A DNA stretch of 64,000 bases from Chryseolinea lacunae (GTDB taxonomy: Bacteria; Bacteroidota; Bacteroidia; Cytophagales; Cyclobacteriaceae), in NCBI RefSeq assembly GCF_016735595.1, contig NZ_JAERRB010000011.1, forward strand, positions 202,870-266,869. The letters are read 5' to 3'. Numbering within the stretch: position 1 is the first letter of the stretch; the number at the start of each line of letters is the position of its first letter. Positions 50,617 through 60,700 of this stretch are shown one piece after another. A program made the position numbers and the translations under genes. A model generated the notes under the pieces. The model worked only from the letters and a program-made list of their open reading frames with translations, had not been told where the DNA came from and searched no databases.

Positions 50617-52989
50617 TTATTCGCTACGCAGATTTTTTACGGGATTCAAATTCGCGGCGCCCAGCGTCTGCGTGCCCACCACCAGCATGGCCAACACGAA
50701 CGTGACAACACCGGCGGCAACAAAATACCACGGACTTAACGCGATGCGATAGGCGTATTGCTGAAGCCATTGCTGCAACACCACATAGCTGAGCGGCAAG
50801 GCAACAACAATAGACACGAGCACAATCTTTGTGAAGTCGGCCGACAAAAGCAACACGATGCTGCGTGTGGACGAACCCAGCACTTTGCGGATGCCGATTT
50901 CTTTGCGCCGGCGCTCGGCCGTGAAGGCAGCCAGTCCAAAGAGACCAAGGCACGAAATGAGAATGGCCAGCCCGGCGAAGTAGCGCGACAGGGCCGACAC
51001 ATTTTTCTCGGCCACATAGAGGCGTTGGAATGAATCGTTGAGGAAGGTATACTCCCAGGTGAAACCGGGGTTCAACGTTTTGTATGCTTGCTCAATGCGG
51101 GCCAGGGTGCCGGGCAGGTTGTCGCCTTGCAGGCGCAGCATCACCAGCATGGTTTCGCTTGGCGAGAGGCGGAAGAAGAATGGCTTGACGGGTTCGCGGA
51201 AGGATTGGAAGTGGAAGTCTTCGGTCACGCCCACAATGGTCATGGGCTTGCCCCACACCTCAACCGTTTTGCCAACGGGATCTTTCAGCCCCATTTGTTG
51301 AATGGCGGTTTTGTTGAAGATGATGGCGGCGGTGTCGGAGGGATGGTCGGGGGAGAAGGAGCGACCTTCGGCCATGGTGATGCCCAGTGTTTCGATGAGG
51401 TCGTGGTTCACGGGCAGTTGGCCAAAGCGCAGTTGGTCGTCGGTGTTCTTGCCTTCCCAACGCAAGCCCGGAGCGGGGAAAAATGTTTCGAGCTGAATGT
51501 TTTGCTGAATGCTGGACGCATGCACCACACCGGCAATGTTGCGCATCTCAGCAAGGAATGCTTCGGGATGTTCGGCCACGGCGCCTTCCATTTCGAAGTA
51601 AAGCACATTGTCGTGTTCATAGCCCAGACGTGTGTTCTGGATGAAGTCGATCTGGTTTGAGATCACCATCATCGACACGATGAAGGTAACGGACAAAGCA
51701 AACTGAAACGCCACAAGTCCTTTGCGCGTCCACAGCTCGGCAAACGAGCTGGTGAATTTTCCTTTCAGCACAAGCGCGGGGTGCAGGCCCGACAGATACA
51801 ACGCCGGATAACTTCCCGCCACTATGCCGGTCACCAACACCATGCCGAGCAGCGATGCAATTAACGCAGGGCTGGCCATGAGCGCAAGCTGTTTGCCCGT
51901 GATGCTGTTGAACGCCGGAAGCAAAAGCTGCACCACGGCCACTGCCACCACCAGCGATAAGAAGGCCATGCCCGTGGCTTCGCCCAGATATTGCAGCACC
52001 AGCGTTTTGCGTTGCGCGCCCACCACTTTTTTGATGCCCACTTCCTTGATGCGGCGCGAGGCTTTGGCAGTGGAGAGGTTCATAAAGTTGATGCATGTCA
52101 TCACCACAATGAGCACAGCGATGAGTGAAAACAATTTCACATAGGCAATGCGCCCGCCGGTAGATTTGCCTTCGGCGTAGGTTCCATAGAGATAGTTGTC
52201 GGCATAGCGCGTGGCGAGCAAAGTTGCGTTGGCGGCGTTGTCTTTTTGTTTCAGGAAGGCCGAGAGCTTGTTCTGAAAAACGGTGGTGGAAGCACCTTCT
52301 TTCAACACCACAAAGGTGAGGAAGGGACCGCCGCGAACGTCGGCCGCCGGTGGCACAATTTCTTTCCACACTTCGAACGACACCACGAAGTCAAACTGTT
52401 GTGTAGAGTTTGCCGGTGTGCCTTCAAAAACGCCCGTCACGGTGCATGTGCGTTTCAGGTTCAGCCACTTCCATTCTATGGTTTTGCCAAGGGCAGCCGT
52501 GGGTGTATCGAACAAACTTTTGGCAAGCGCTTCGGAGATGACCACCGAGTTTTTGTCGGCCAGCACCTGGTCTTCGCGTCCTTGAAGAAGATGAAACGAG
52601 AATACATTGAAAAAATCTTTGCCGGCAAATTGTCCGCGCGCACTCACATCGTACCCGGGCGTTGACACGGTGAATTTCTGGAACCACGCTGCGGGTGTGG
52701 TCACCGTGGCAAACTCCACCTCGGGCATTTCCTTCGCCAACGTTTCGCCCAGTCCGCCGCCCGTGCCTTCGGTTGTGTTGATGCCCTGCGGCGAAGGGGC
52801 ATTGGTCATGATGCGGTAGAGTCGTTCGCCTTTTGCGTGAAAGCCGTCCACATGCAACTCGTCGTTCACCCACAGGTAGATGAGGATGGCGCAGGCCAGG
52901 CCGGCGGAGAGTCCGATGAGGTTGATGAAGAAGGTGCTCTTGAAGCGAAGAAAACTGCGGAAGGCGAGAAGGAAGCTATGACGAAGCAT
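50617..52989 (-). CDS. FtsX/MacB-type permease
   Basis: 790 residues. Start MLRHSFLLAFRSFLRFKSTF with helix FINLIGLSAGLACAILIYLW, a large periplasmic domain (MacB-PCD), helices around IAVLIVVMTCINFMNLSTAK with the FtsX signature SRRIKEVGIKKVVGAQRKTL, a second periplasmic domain and a second core AERRRKEIGIRKVLGSSTRS. Unlike 19714-22398 it lacks the N-terminal prefix domain. The partner ATPase is not in the window. Members export peptides or regulate cell-wall enzymes. Confidence 0.92.
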   Translation of the reverse strand: MLRHSFLLAFRSFLRFKSTFFINLIGLSAGLACAILIYLWVNDELHVDGFHAKGERLYRIMTNAPSPQGINTTEGTGGGLGETLAKEMPEVEFATVTTPAAWFQKFTVSTPGYDVSARGQFAGKDFFNVFSFHLLQGREDQVLADKNSVVISEALAKSLFDTPTAALGKTIEWKWLNLKRTCTVTGVFEGTPANSTQQFDFVVSFEVWKEIVPPAADVRGGPFLTFVVLKEGASTTVFQNKLSAFLKQKDNAANATLLATRYADNYLYGTYAEGKSTGGRIAYVKLFSLIAVLIVVMTCINFMNLSTAKASRRIKEVGIKKVVGAQRKTLVLQYLGEATGMAFLSLVVAVAVVQLLLPAFNSITGKQLALMASPALIASLLGMVLVTGIVAGSYPALYLSGLHPALVLKGKFTSSFAELWTRKGLVAFQFALSVTFIVSMMVISNQIDFIQNTRLGYEHDNVLYFEMEGAVAEHPEAFLAEMRNIAGVVHASSIQQNIQLETFFPAPGLRWEGKNTDDQLRFGQLPVNHDLIETLGITMAEGRSFSPDHPSDTAAIIFNKTAIQQMGLKDPVGKTVEVWGKPMTIVGVTEDFHFQSFREPVKPFFFRLSPSETMLVMLRLQGDNLPGTLARIEQAYKTLNPGFTWEYTFLNDSFQRLYVAEKNVSALSRYFAGLAILISCLGLFGLAAFTAERRRKEIGIRKVLGSSTRSIVLLLSADFTKIVLVSIVVALPLSYVVLQQWLQQYAYRIALSPWYFVAAGVVTFVLAMLVVGTQTLGAANLNPVKNLRSE

Positions 52990-53230
52990 ATTGATCTGGT
53001 TTGGTTAGGCGCATTCTGTGGGAATGCAGGTTTAGGATAGTCAATCCGTGTGCCATACTAAAGTCACAATATCAGACGAATATTGCTGGTTTATTTTTGA
53101 TGGGCGTTCGCTTACGGTCAATGTTGGGCGGGTGCGGTCGGGGTTGGGATTTTTAACAGCTGGGTTTGAACCTGGCGATTTGGCTGCGACAGCAGTGTGA
53201 CACGTGTGTGATCATTCGGAATTAGGAGAT
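52990..53230. other. Intergenic region before the NADAR gene
   Basis: No gene recognised. The promoter of the NADAR gene lies at its right end (53231-53238); the left half should hold the promoter for the divergent permease. Confidence 0.4.
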
Positions 53231-53238
53231 TATCTTTG
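53231..53238 (+). promoter_or_regulatory. -7 box TATCTTTG of the NADAR gene
   Basis: TATCTTTG matches TANNTTTG about 60 bases before the ATG at 53300. Confidence 0.55.
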
Positions 53239-53299
53239 CCGTTCCTTCTGCATGGGTTCACGTGAGCCACGTTGGGGGTTCACTTTAAAATGATGTGCG

Positions 53300-53848
53300 A
53301 TGAAGTATTCTGTATCCGGATTAGTTGAAGGTATTGACAAGGGGGAGGTAAAGAAATTTTTGTTTTTCTGGGGACATACGCCGAAGGGTGGGGAGACCGT
53401 TGGGAAATTTGTTTTTAGTCAATGGTATCCGTCGCCGTTCGCGGTGGAAGGCGTGGTTTATAAAACTGCGGAGCATTGGATGATGGCGCAGAAGGCAAAG
53501 CTGTTTGGTGATGATGCCATCTTTCAGAAAATTGTGAATACCGACAAGCCGGGCGAAGTGAAAGCGCTTGGACGGAAGATTGTGAATTTTGATGACGCCC
53601 TTTGGAACGAGAGCAAGTATGAGATCGTGTGTGCGGGCAACGTGCATAAGTTTGGTCAGGATGTGGAGTTGAAGAACTATTTGTTGGGCACGGGCGATCA
53701 CGTTATCGTGGAAGCAAGTCCCACCGATGCCATTTGGGGAATAGGCCTTTCGCAGGATGCCGCGCATGTGGAAGACCCGGCCACGTGGCCCGGTCAGAAT
53801 TTGCTGGGCTTTGCGTTGATGGAGGCGCGCGATCGCCTGCGCATATAA
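53300..53848 (+). CDS. NADAR (YbiA-like) family N-glycosidase
   Basis: 182 residues. The NADAR core is plain: FFWGHTPKGGETVGKFVFSQ, WYPSPFAVEGVVYKTAEHWM, MAQKAKLFGDDAIFQKIVNT, DALWNESKYEIVCAGNVHKF and DAIWGIGLSQDAAHVEDPAT. Members hydrolyse N-glycosidic bonds, either in early riboflavin intermediates (YbiA) or in ADP-ribosylated guanine in DNA. Standing alone here, without a partner toxin, housekeeping clean-up is the simplest reading. Confidence 0.92.
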   Translation: MKYSVSGLVEGIDKGEVKKFLFFWGHTPKGGETVGKFVFSQWYPSPFAVEGVVYKTAEHWMMAQKAKLFGDDAIFQKIVNTDKPGEVKALGRKIVNFDDALWNESKYEIVCAGNVHKFGQDVELKNYLLGTGDHVIVEASPTDAIWGIGLSQDAAHVEDPATWPGQNLLGFALMEARDRLRI

Positions 53849-53913
53849 TGGCAAGTGAACAAATGTGCTTGCTGAAGTTTAAGGCACCTGGTGATGATGT
53901 TTTTAAAATCTAA

Positions 53914-54303
53914 ATGAAGTTTATGAGAATTGTTTTGTTTTTCGTTTGTATGATGATGTTGGGATGCGGGTCGGCGTCAGGTCCCAAGGATGTTGTGGCG
54001 TCCTATTTGTCGGCTATTGATCAACTTGACTTTGAGAAGTCGCGCACGTTTCTGGTAAAGCGTGATAGCCTGGCGGAGTGGCAGAGAAATATCGAGAAGG
54101 CGGGCGATGCCAAGACGCAGTCGGAACGCGATGCGTATGTAACTAAAAATCGGAAGTATGCCATCCAGGTAACGGAAGAGGAGCCTGCGCGCGCATCGGT
54201 TACGGCTGTGGCACAAGAGACAGAGATTGCTATTCCGATTTTCTTTGAGCTGACGAAGCACGACGATCAATGGAAGATCGAAAATGTTTCGTTTGTTGAT
54301 TGA
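53914..54303 (+). CDS. Small lipoprotein, DUF4878/NTF2-like
   Basis: 129 residues with a lipoprotein signal and Cys18 (FFVCMMMLGCGSASG). The rest, GPKDVVASYLSAIDQLDFEK, AYVTKNRKYAIQVTEEEPAR and FELTKHDDQWKIENVSF, fits the DUF4878-like cystatin/NTF2 fold (a transport-associated or immunity-type scaffold). Function unknown. It is convergent with the next gene, 17 bases apart. Confidence 0.8.
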   Translation: MKFMRIVLFFVCMMMLGCGSASGPKDVVASYLSAIDQLDFEKSRTFLVKRDSLAEWQRNIEKAGDAKTQSERDAYVTKNRKYAIQVTEEEPARASVTAVAQETEIAIPIFFELTKHDDQWKIENVSFVD

Positions 54304-54320
54304 TTACGCTGTCAGGTTTT

Positions 54321-55037
54321 TTACGGTTGAAAGATCTTGCTGTCTACCGGCGCATTCACCACTACTTTTTTAACAACCACGGTCAGGATCATCTGGCCGT
54401 TTGCATCGCTCACGGTCTTGAATGGAATTTTTAAGCCGCTCACGTCGCGATAGTCGCTGAAGTGAGTGTTCAGCAGTGCGCCACCCATTTCCACATTTCT
54501 GGAAACGGCTATTCGCATCACCGGCTGGTGTGAGGTTGTGTTGAAGAACCAGGTTTCTTTCTCACCGTTTTTTCGTGTCAGGGTTACTTTATAGCACAGG
54601 GTGTTGTCTACGGTGTCTTTGCCTTCCAGCACGGCCGTGTGGCCTTTGGCTTTGTAGTTCACAAACACGTCTATCAGTTCCACGTCGGCTTCGTTGGCCA
54701 GTTGCAGGGCGGCAGGTCCGCTAAGCGGGGTTGGGTTGGTCTCGTTTTTGAAGCCGTCAACTTTCCAGCCTTCGGTTCCGTCGAATGCCTGGGCGTAGAA
54801 TTTTCCGTTCAGGGGCACGATCACTTTATAGAGGTTGGGCGCTTTTGCATAGGTGGTGAATGGAAACACAATGCCGCCATAGTCATATTCTCCTTCGGAG
54901 ATGATGGTTTTGGCGCTCGTCCATTTTTTGGAACCGCCAATGTATTTGACGTAGCCGCCAATCACGTCGTCAACCGTTTGTGCATGGGCGATAGGGGCGA
55001 GGACCAGGAGGAACAATACGAGTTTCAGGAAGCGCAT
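54321..55037 (-). CDS. LolA-like outer-membrane lipoprotein-sorting-type protein
   Basis: 238 residues. A signal peptide (MRFLKLVLFLLVLAPIAHAQ), then a beta-sheet protein: IGGYVKYIGGSKKWTSAKTI, ISEGEYDYGGIVFPFTTYAK, NLYKVIVPLNGKFYAQAFDG and TEGWKVDGFKNETNPTPLSG, then HFSDYRDVSGLKIPFKTVSD. The pattern resembles the LolA/LolB-type half-barrel fold seen in many Bacteroidota periplasmic proteins. Function inferred only from fold. It is downstream of the receiver gene on the same strand. Confidence 0.75.
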   Translation of the reverse strand: MRFLKLVLFLLVLAPIAHAQTVDDVIGGYVKYIGGSKKWTSAKTIISEGEYDYGGIVFPFTTYAKAPNLYKVIVPLNGKFYAQAFDGTEGWKVDGFKNETNPTPLSGPAALQLANEADVELIDVFVNYKAKGHTAVLEGKDTVDNTLCYKVTLTRKNGEKETWFFNTTSHQPVMRIAVSRNVEMGGALLNTHFSDYRDVSGLKIPFKTVSDANGQMILTVVVKKVVVNAPVDSKIFQP

Positions 55038-55080
55038 GGGCGTTGTGGATGGACAGTTGTTAAAAAGCGATTGAGAGAAA

Positions 55081-55440
55081 TCAGTTCAGGAGTTTGTTTA
55101 CTTTTTTCACCAGGTCTTTGGCGTTTACGGGTTTCACCACGAAGGCGTTGATGCCTTGTTTGAGGGCGAGGGCAATCACTTCCTCTTCGCCATCGGACGA
55201 AAGCATGATGATGGGCGTTTTGGCGTTTTGTTCTATGCGCACCCATTTCAGAATTTCGTCGCCGTTGTGGTAGGGCATGTGGATGTCGGTGATGATGAGG
55301 TCGAAATCTGTTGTGTCGCGCAGTTGCTGGAAGGCTTGCTTGCCGTCTTTGGCCAGCACCACGTCATACTTTTCGGCTTCGAGGGCGAGTTGGATCACTT
55401 TCAAAACCACGACGTCGTCATCACAAACGAGAATTTTCAT
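55081..55440 (-). CDS. Stand-alone response-regulator receiver (CheY-like)
   Basis: The start at 55440 (MKILVCDDDVVVLKVIQLAL) gives 119 residues, one receiver domain and nothing else. The acidic triad DDD at 7-9, phosphoacceptor in DLIITDIHMPYHNG, Thr/Ser in PIIMLSSDG and Lys in AFVVKPVNAKDLV are all present. Without an output domain it probably acts by protein-protein contact. No kinase is encoded nearby, so its partner is unknown. Confidence 0.92.
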   Translation of the reverse strand: MKILVCDDDVVVLKVIQLALEAEKYDVVLAKDGKQAFQQLRDTTDFDLIITDIHMPYHNGDEILKWVRIEQNAKTPIIMLSSDGEEEVIALALKQGINAFVVKPVNAKDLVKKVNKLLN

Positions 55441-55761
55441 AGACCTTTTCCGTTGATAGTAAACGGGCTTCAAGATAAGCCGAATAGTCAGGAGTTACAA
55501 AGGGCGCCAGGGTGTGGCCGGAGATAAAATAAAGGCGCACGGCGGGGTGATGCAATCGTTTTTCTATGGTCGTCGGTCTGGCGATGTGCGCGAGGCACAC
55601 CAACCCTTGGGATGTGTTTACAGCGAGACGCATGTGCGTGGTGATGCATTTTTCTGGAGCGATTCAACTCCGTTGGTGTGAATGCATCTTGATTTATGTG
55701 TAATCTTTTTGTTACCTTTTCGTTGCCTTCATGCAGCATTTGTGTTGCGTGCCTGACCTGA

Positions 55762-56409
55762 ATGACCAACCTGCCTTCCGATATGGCTCCCGAAAAGAAA
55801 CGCGATGCGTCGCGCCACGGCGTGGAGTCCATTCTTTTTCGCGCCGGCACAAGCGAAGCCCAAATGGACGGCGTGGTGTGGTCGTTGCTCCGCGAAGGTC
55901 AACGCAAAGCGCTGGATTTTATCTTCGAAAAACACGTGCGCCTGCTCTATGCCTATGGGGGAAAGTTGTGCAAAGATGGCGCCGTGGTGGAAGACTGCAT
56001 CCAGGATGTGTTTGTGGAATTGTGGAACCGCCGCGAACATTTGTCAGACACCGACAACATTAAATTCTATCTTCTGAAATCCCTTCGCCGCCGCATTGTG
56101 CGCGTGGTCATGGCGGCCAGTCGCGAACGCACACAGCACATGCTGGCGTTCGATGACCAGGAAGGTTCCTATACATCCATCGAAACCGACATTGTGCAGT
56201 TGCAGACCGCTTCGGAACAACAGCAACAATTGACGGGCGCCATGCAAAAACTCAGCAAGCGCCAACGTGAGGCAGTCTATCTTAAATTTTATGAACGCAT
56301 GTCCTACGAGCAACTTTCGGAAGTGCTCGACATCGACCTCAAATCTTCCTACAAGCTTATCGGCAAAGCCATCGACACCCTGCGCAAGTGGGTGCGGATT
56401 GTTTCCTGA
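55762..56409 (+). CDS. ECF RNA polymerase sigma factor (Bacteroidota FecI-like)
   Basis: 215 residues. Region 2: GQRKALDFIFEKHVRLLYAY, DGAVVEDCIQDVFVELWNRR. Region 4: GAMQKLSKRQREAVYLKFYE, RMSYEQLSEVLDIDLKSSYK. These are typical of sigma-70 factors that work with a FecR anti-sigma. The FecR gene starts 76 bases downstream and is followed by an STN-containing SusC, so the three form a cell-surface signalling unit. An alternative start is MAPEKKRDASRH at codon 9. Confidence 0.94.
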   Translation: MTNLPSDMAPEKKRDASRHGVESILFRAGTSEAQMDGVVWSLLREGQRKALDFIFEKHVRLLYAYGGKLCKDGAVVEDCIQDVFVELWNRREHLSDTDNIKFYLLKSLRRRIVRVVMAASRERTQHMLAFDDQEGSYTSIETDIVQLQTASEQQQQLTGAMQKLSKRQREAVYLKFYERMSYEQLSEVLDIDLKSSYKLIGKAIDTLRKWVRIVS

Positions 56410-56485
56410 AAAATATTTTTCAGAAAAAGAGGGGTAATCGTTTCGTGCGCTGCTTTTAGAGTGTAACAGCGTTTGAACCCCTCAC

Positions 56486-57544
56486 ATGAACTATAGCGCC
56501 TATACCGCAGCCGACTTTTGCAAAGACGAATATTTTCAGCGTTGGGTGCTGTCGCCCGACAACGAAACGCAATCTTTCTGGCAATCTTTCCAGGAGCAAC
56601 ATCCCCAGGCGCAAGGTGCAATTCAAGAGGCCCGGCAGTTTTTGCTGGTGTTCCAGGTGCGTGAAGAGGATGTGCTGGAGTCCAAGATTGTTCATTTGAA
56701 ACGCCGGATAGATCTGGCCATCGATCAGCCCGACGCGCCAAGCGTCCGTCCATCCGAAGTCAACACGTCAACGCCGCGCGGACGAATGTTTACCTATGCC
56801 GTGGCCGCCAGTGTGGCGTTTGCCCTGGCCTGTGTTTCGCTGTGGCTGTGGACACAACACGACACCACACAACGCGCATCGCTCACGCAGGTGGTGACAG
56901 AAAAAGGACAGCGTTCGCTCATTACCCTGAACGACGGAACCAAGGTGTGGCTCAACACCGACAGCCGTTTGAAATATCCCAAACATTTTGAAGGACAACC
57001 CCTGCGCGAAGTCTTCCTGGAAGGCGAAGCGTTTTTTGATGTGGCCGAAAATGCCGCACAACCGTTCATCGTGCACGCCGCCGAAGTGAACGTGCGTGTG
57101 CTGGGCACGGCCTTCAACGTGCGCTCCTATGGCAAAGACACCCGCGTGGAAACAACGCTGGTGAGAGGCAAAGTGAACATCGCCGCCGCGGGTCAGCAGT
57201 CGGGCGAAGTGACCATGCAACCCAACCAGCGTGTGGTGTTCGAAAAAGCATCGCGCAAACTGTTGCTCGAGAACCGGGTGAACACCGAGAAGTATACGGC
57301 GTGGCGCGAGGGCAAGCTTGTGTTTGAAAATCAACCGTTCTCCGAAATCGTGCTGGCGCTGGAACGGTGGTATAATGTGACCATAGAAGTGCAGGATAGC
57401 AATTCGCTGGGCTGCCGCTTTTCGGCCAATGTTGACAATAAATCTTTGCCCGAAGTGCTGGAGCTGTTTAAAGCTTCAGAAAATATTGACTACCGGATGG
57501 AGGGCGACAAAGTCCTGATTGAAGGTAAACTCTGTGCGGAATGA
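56486..57544 (+). CDS. FecR-family anti-sigma factor
   Basis: 352 residues. An N-terminal cytoplasmic region that binds the sigma factor, one membrane helix at ~93-115 (MFTYAVAASVAFALACVSLW), the FecR periplasmic domain (VVTEKGQRSLITLNDGTKVW, LREVFLEGEAFFDVAENAAQ, FIVHAAEVNVRVLGTAFNVR) and the C-terminal DUF4974 (QPFSEIVLALERWYNVTIEV; LGCRFSANVDNKSLPEVLEL). It holds the sigma factor until the STN domain of SusC signals across the periplasm. A hairpin with a U-tract separates it from susC. Confidence 0.95.
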   Translation: MNYSAYTAADFCKDEYFQRWVLSPDNETQSFWQSFQEQHPQAQGAIQEARQFLLVFQVREEDVLESKIVHLKRRIDLAIDQPDAPSVRPSEVNTSTPRGRMFTYAVAASVAFALACVSLWLWTQHDTTQRASLTQVVTEKGQRSLITLNDGTKVWLNTDSRLKYPKHFEGQPLREVFLEGEAFFDVAENAAQPFIVHAAEVNVRVLGTAFNVRSYGKDTRVETTLVRGKVNIAAAGQQSGEVTMQPNQRVVFEKASRKLLLENRVNTEKYTAWREGKLVFENQPFSEIVLALERWYNVTIEVQDSNSLGCRFSANVDNKSLPEVLELFKASENIDYRMEGDKVLIEGKLCAE

Positions 57545-57601
57545 TGCAGACGAACCACCAAAACCTGAGCGCATGAAAACATAGCTGCCCATAAATGAAG
57601 A

Positions 57602-57634
57602 ATCGGAAAGTGTTGCAGCACTTCCCGATCTTTT
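57602..57634 (+). terminator. Terminator-like hairpin between fecR and susC
   Basis: Arms ATCGGAAAGTG/CACTTCCCGAT (57602-57612 and 57619-57629, one mismatch) around TTGCAG are followed by TTTT. It probably ends the sigma/fecR transcript and leaves susC to its own promoter. Confidence 0.6.
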
Positions 57635-57706
57635 GCAACGCTCCTTCGAGGAAGGAACGGAGCCGCCTAATAAAATGGATACTTTATTAAACCTAATGTC
57701 AAAGTT

Positions 57707-60700
57707 ATGAAAAAAACTTTACGCTATCGCTTTGGCCTGGCCAAAGAGCTGCGTAGGCCCATTCTAATACAAAGCGCCATGCTAGCATTGATTTTCGCCT
57801 CCCTAAGCCTGCTGCCGTTGCAGGCCCGCGACACGGCCCGCGCCGGCGACAAGATCAGTGTTTCGTTTCGCGAAACGTCGCTGAAAGAAGCCTTCTCGGT
57901 CCTGGAAACCAAAACAACCTACCGCTTTTTCTATAATCACAAAGTGGTGGACACATCGCGCAAAGTCACCCTGTCGTTCAGCAATTCCACCATCCACACC
58001 GTGCTGGGCGAGCTGCTGAAAAACACGGACCTGACCTACAAGATCAAAGGCGACCAGATTGTGTTGAAGAAACGACGCAACGTTGAATCGTCTACCACCG
58101 CCGCCTTGTTCAGCACCGGCGAAGCGTCGGAAGGTAGCCCTGGGATGGCCGATGCCGCGCCGGAAAGCGCCGTCGCCGAAGTGGTTCCCGCCTTCAGTGT
58201 GTCGGGAAATGTGAAGGACGAAGCTGGCCAACCCATGCCGGGTGTGAATGTGGTGGAGAAAGGCACGGCCAATGGCACGTCTACCGACACCAACGGCGAC
58301 TATCACCTTGCTGTGCAGGATGAAAACGCCACGCTGGTGTTCACCTTTATTGGTTATGCTCCGCAGGAGGTGGCCGTGAGCTCCCGTTCCGTGATTGCCG
58401 TGAGCATGGCGTTAGACATGCAGTCGCTCCAGGAAATTGTGGTGGTGGGCTATGGCACGCAACGCAAAAGCGACCTCACCGGCGCCGTGTCGAGCGTGAA
58501 GGCAGACGATATTAAAAAGATGCCCGTGGCCACCGTGGACCAGGCGTTGCAAGGTCGCGCCTCGGGTGTGACGGTGACAGCCAACTCCGGATCGCCCGGC
58601 GCATCAATGCAGATCCGCGTGCGCGGCATCGGCACCATCAACAACTCGTCGCCACTTTTTGTGGTGGACGGCTACCCGGTAGACAACATTAGCTTTCTGA
58701 ACGCTTCCGACATTGCGTCGATGGAAGTCTTGAAAGACGCATCGGCCACAGCCATCTACGGATCGCGTGGTGCCAACGGTGTGATTCTCATCACCACACG
58801 CAGTGGCAAGAAGAGCGACAACACCGTGATCAGCTTTGATTCATACATCGGGTTCTCGCAGATGTGGCGCAAGCCTGGGCTGCTCAATGCTTCGCAGTGG
58901 GGCATGCTGAACACCGAAGCGCAAAACAACGCGGGCAATCCCATCATCTTTCCCGAACTGCAAAACTATCAGTCGCTTGGGAAAGGCACGGACTGGGTAG
59001 ACGAAGTGACCCGCACCGCCGTGACCCGCAACAACAACCTGTCGGTGTCGGGCGGTTCAGATAAGGTAACCTACTTCATCAGCGCCAACAACTACAAGCA
59101 GGAAGGCATTGTGAACAAAACCGATTTCGAAAGAACATCGGTGCGCATCAACACGTCGGTGAAAGCCAAGCGCTGGCTCACGGTGGGAGAGAACCTCACG
59201 CTTGAATCGTCTACACGCCACAAGGTGAATGAAGATGATGAATGGTCGTCGGTGCTCATCCAGGCCAGCAACATCGACCCGGTCACCCCGGTGCACAATG
59301 CCGATGGTTCGTTTGCGGCCACGAAGTATATGGACACCAGCAACCCCGCGGCGCAGATCTACTACACCAACGCGTTTGCGAAAGAGTTTAACGTGGTGGG
59401 TAACGTGTTTGGCGAAGTGAACCTCACAAAAAATTTGCAATTCCGTTCCAACCTTGGGCTCACGTATTTGTTTGGTAAAGATCAAAGCTTTGTGCCGGTC
59501 TATACGGTATCGACATCACAACGCAACGAGATCAGCACGCTGCAAAATACATCCACCACAGGCACAACCTGGACGTGGTCGAATTACTTTACCTACTCGA
59601 AAACATTCGGCCAACATGACTTGTCGTTGCTCGCCGGAACAGAGGCGTATAATACCTTCGTAGAATATTTTGATACACGTGTAACAGACCTCATCGATGA
59701 TCAGGGTCAATTCCGCTATGTAGACAACGCCCTGAACATCTACGCCACATCCGGAGGACAGCCTACCGATGTGAAACGTATCTCGTCGTTGTTTGGTCGC
59801 TTCACCTATTCGTATGCCGACAAGTATTTGTTCACGGCCAACATCCGTCGCGATGGTTCGTCAAACTTTGTGGCGAAACGTTATGGTGTGTTCCCGTCGT
59901 TTTCGGCGGGCTGGCAAATTGGAAAAGAAAACTTCATGACGGGGCTGGGCTTTCTCAGCAGCCTGAAGTTGCGCGCAGGTTGGGGGAGCATTGGCAACGA
60001 AAAAATTCCGGCCTTTGGCTATCAGAACCCCGGACGTCTGGGACAGTCGTATGTGTTCAACAACCAGATTTTGAACGGCATCACGTTCCCCAACGTGGCC
60101 AACCCAAACCTGCACTGGGAAACCACCAACACCACCAACATCGGGCTGGACGGTGCGTTGTTTAACGACAACCTCACCTTCACCGCAGAGTATTACATCA
60201 AGCGCACCAAAGACATGCTGGTGGCCATTCCACCACCCAGCCACACGGGCATTCAGGATTTTCCCTATCAGAATGTGGGCGTGATGGAGAACCGTGGTTT
60301 TGAACTTGAACTGAACTATGCCAGCAACACCACGGGTGACTTCGGCTACAAGATCGGCGGCAACTTCTCGATGTATAAAAACAAAGTGATAAACCTCGGC
60401 GGGCTTGACCAGATTGAAGCGGCACCGCTGCGCAACCAGGGCAACGTGTCGGTAACAAAAGTGGGAAGTCCCGTGGCGCAATTCCAGGGCTATAAAACCG
60501 ACGGCCTGTTCCAAACCGAAGCAGACGTGCTGGCCCACGTAGACAACGACGGCAACCTGCTTCAACCCGACGCAGCCCCCGGCGACATCCGCTATGCAAA
60601 GGGCGACGATGGTCAGCTGTTCTTTGGCACCATAGGCAACCCGTTGCCCAAGTTCACCTACGGCTTCAATGCCACGCTCAACTACAAAGCGTTTGACCTG

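Noticed and set aside
53300..53848. NADAR gene as part of a toxin-antitoxin (DarTG-like) defence module
   Set aside because: No DarT-like ADP-ribosyltransferase gene lies next to it; the neighbours are a permease and a small lipoprotein.
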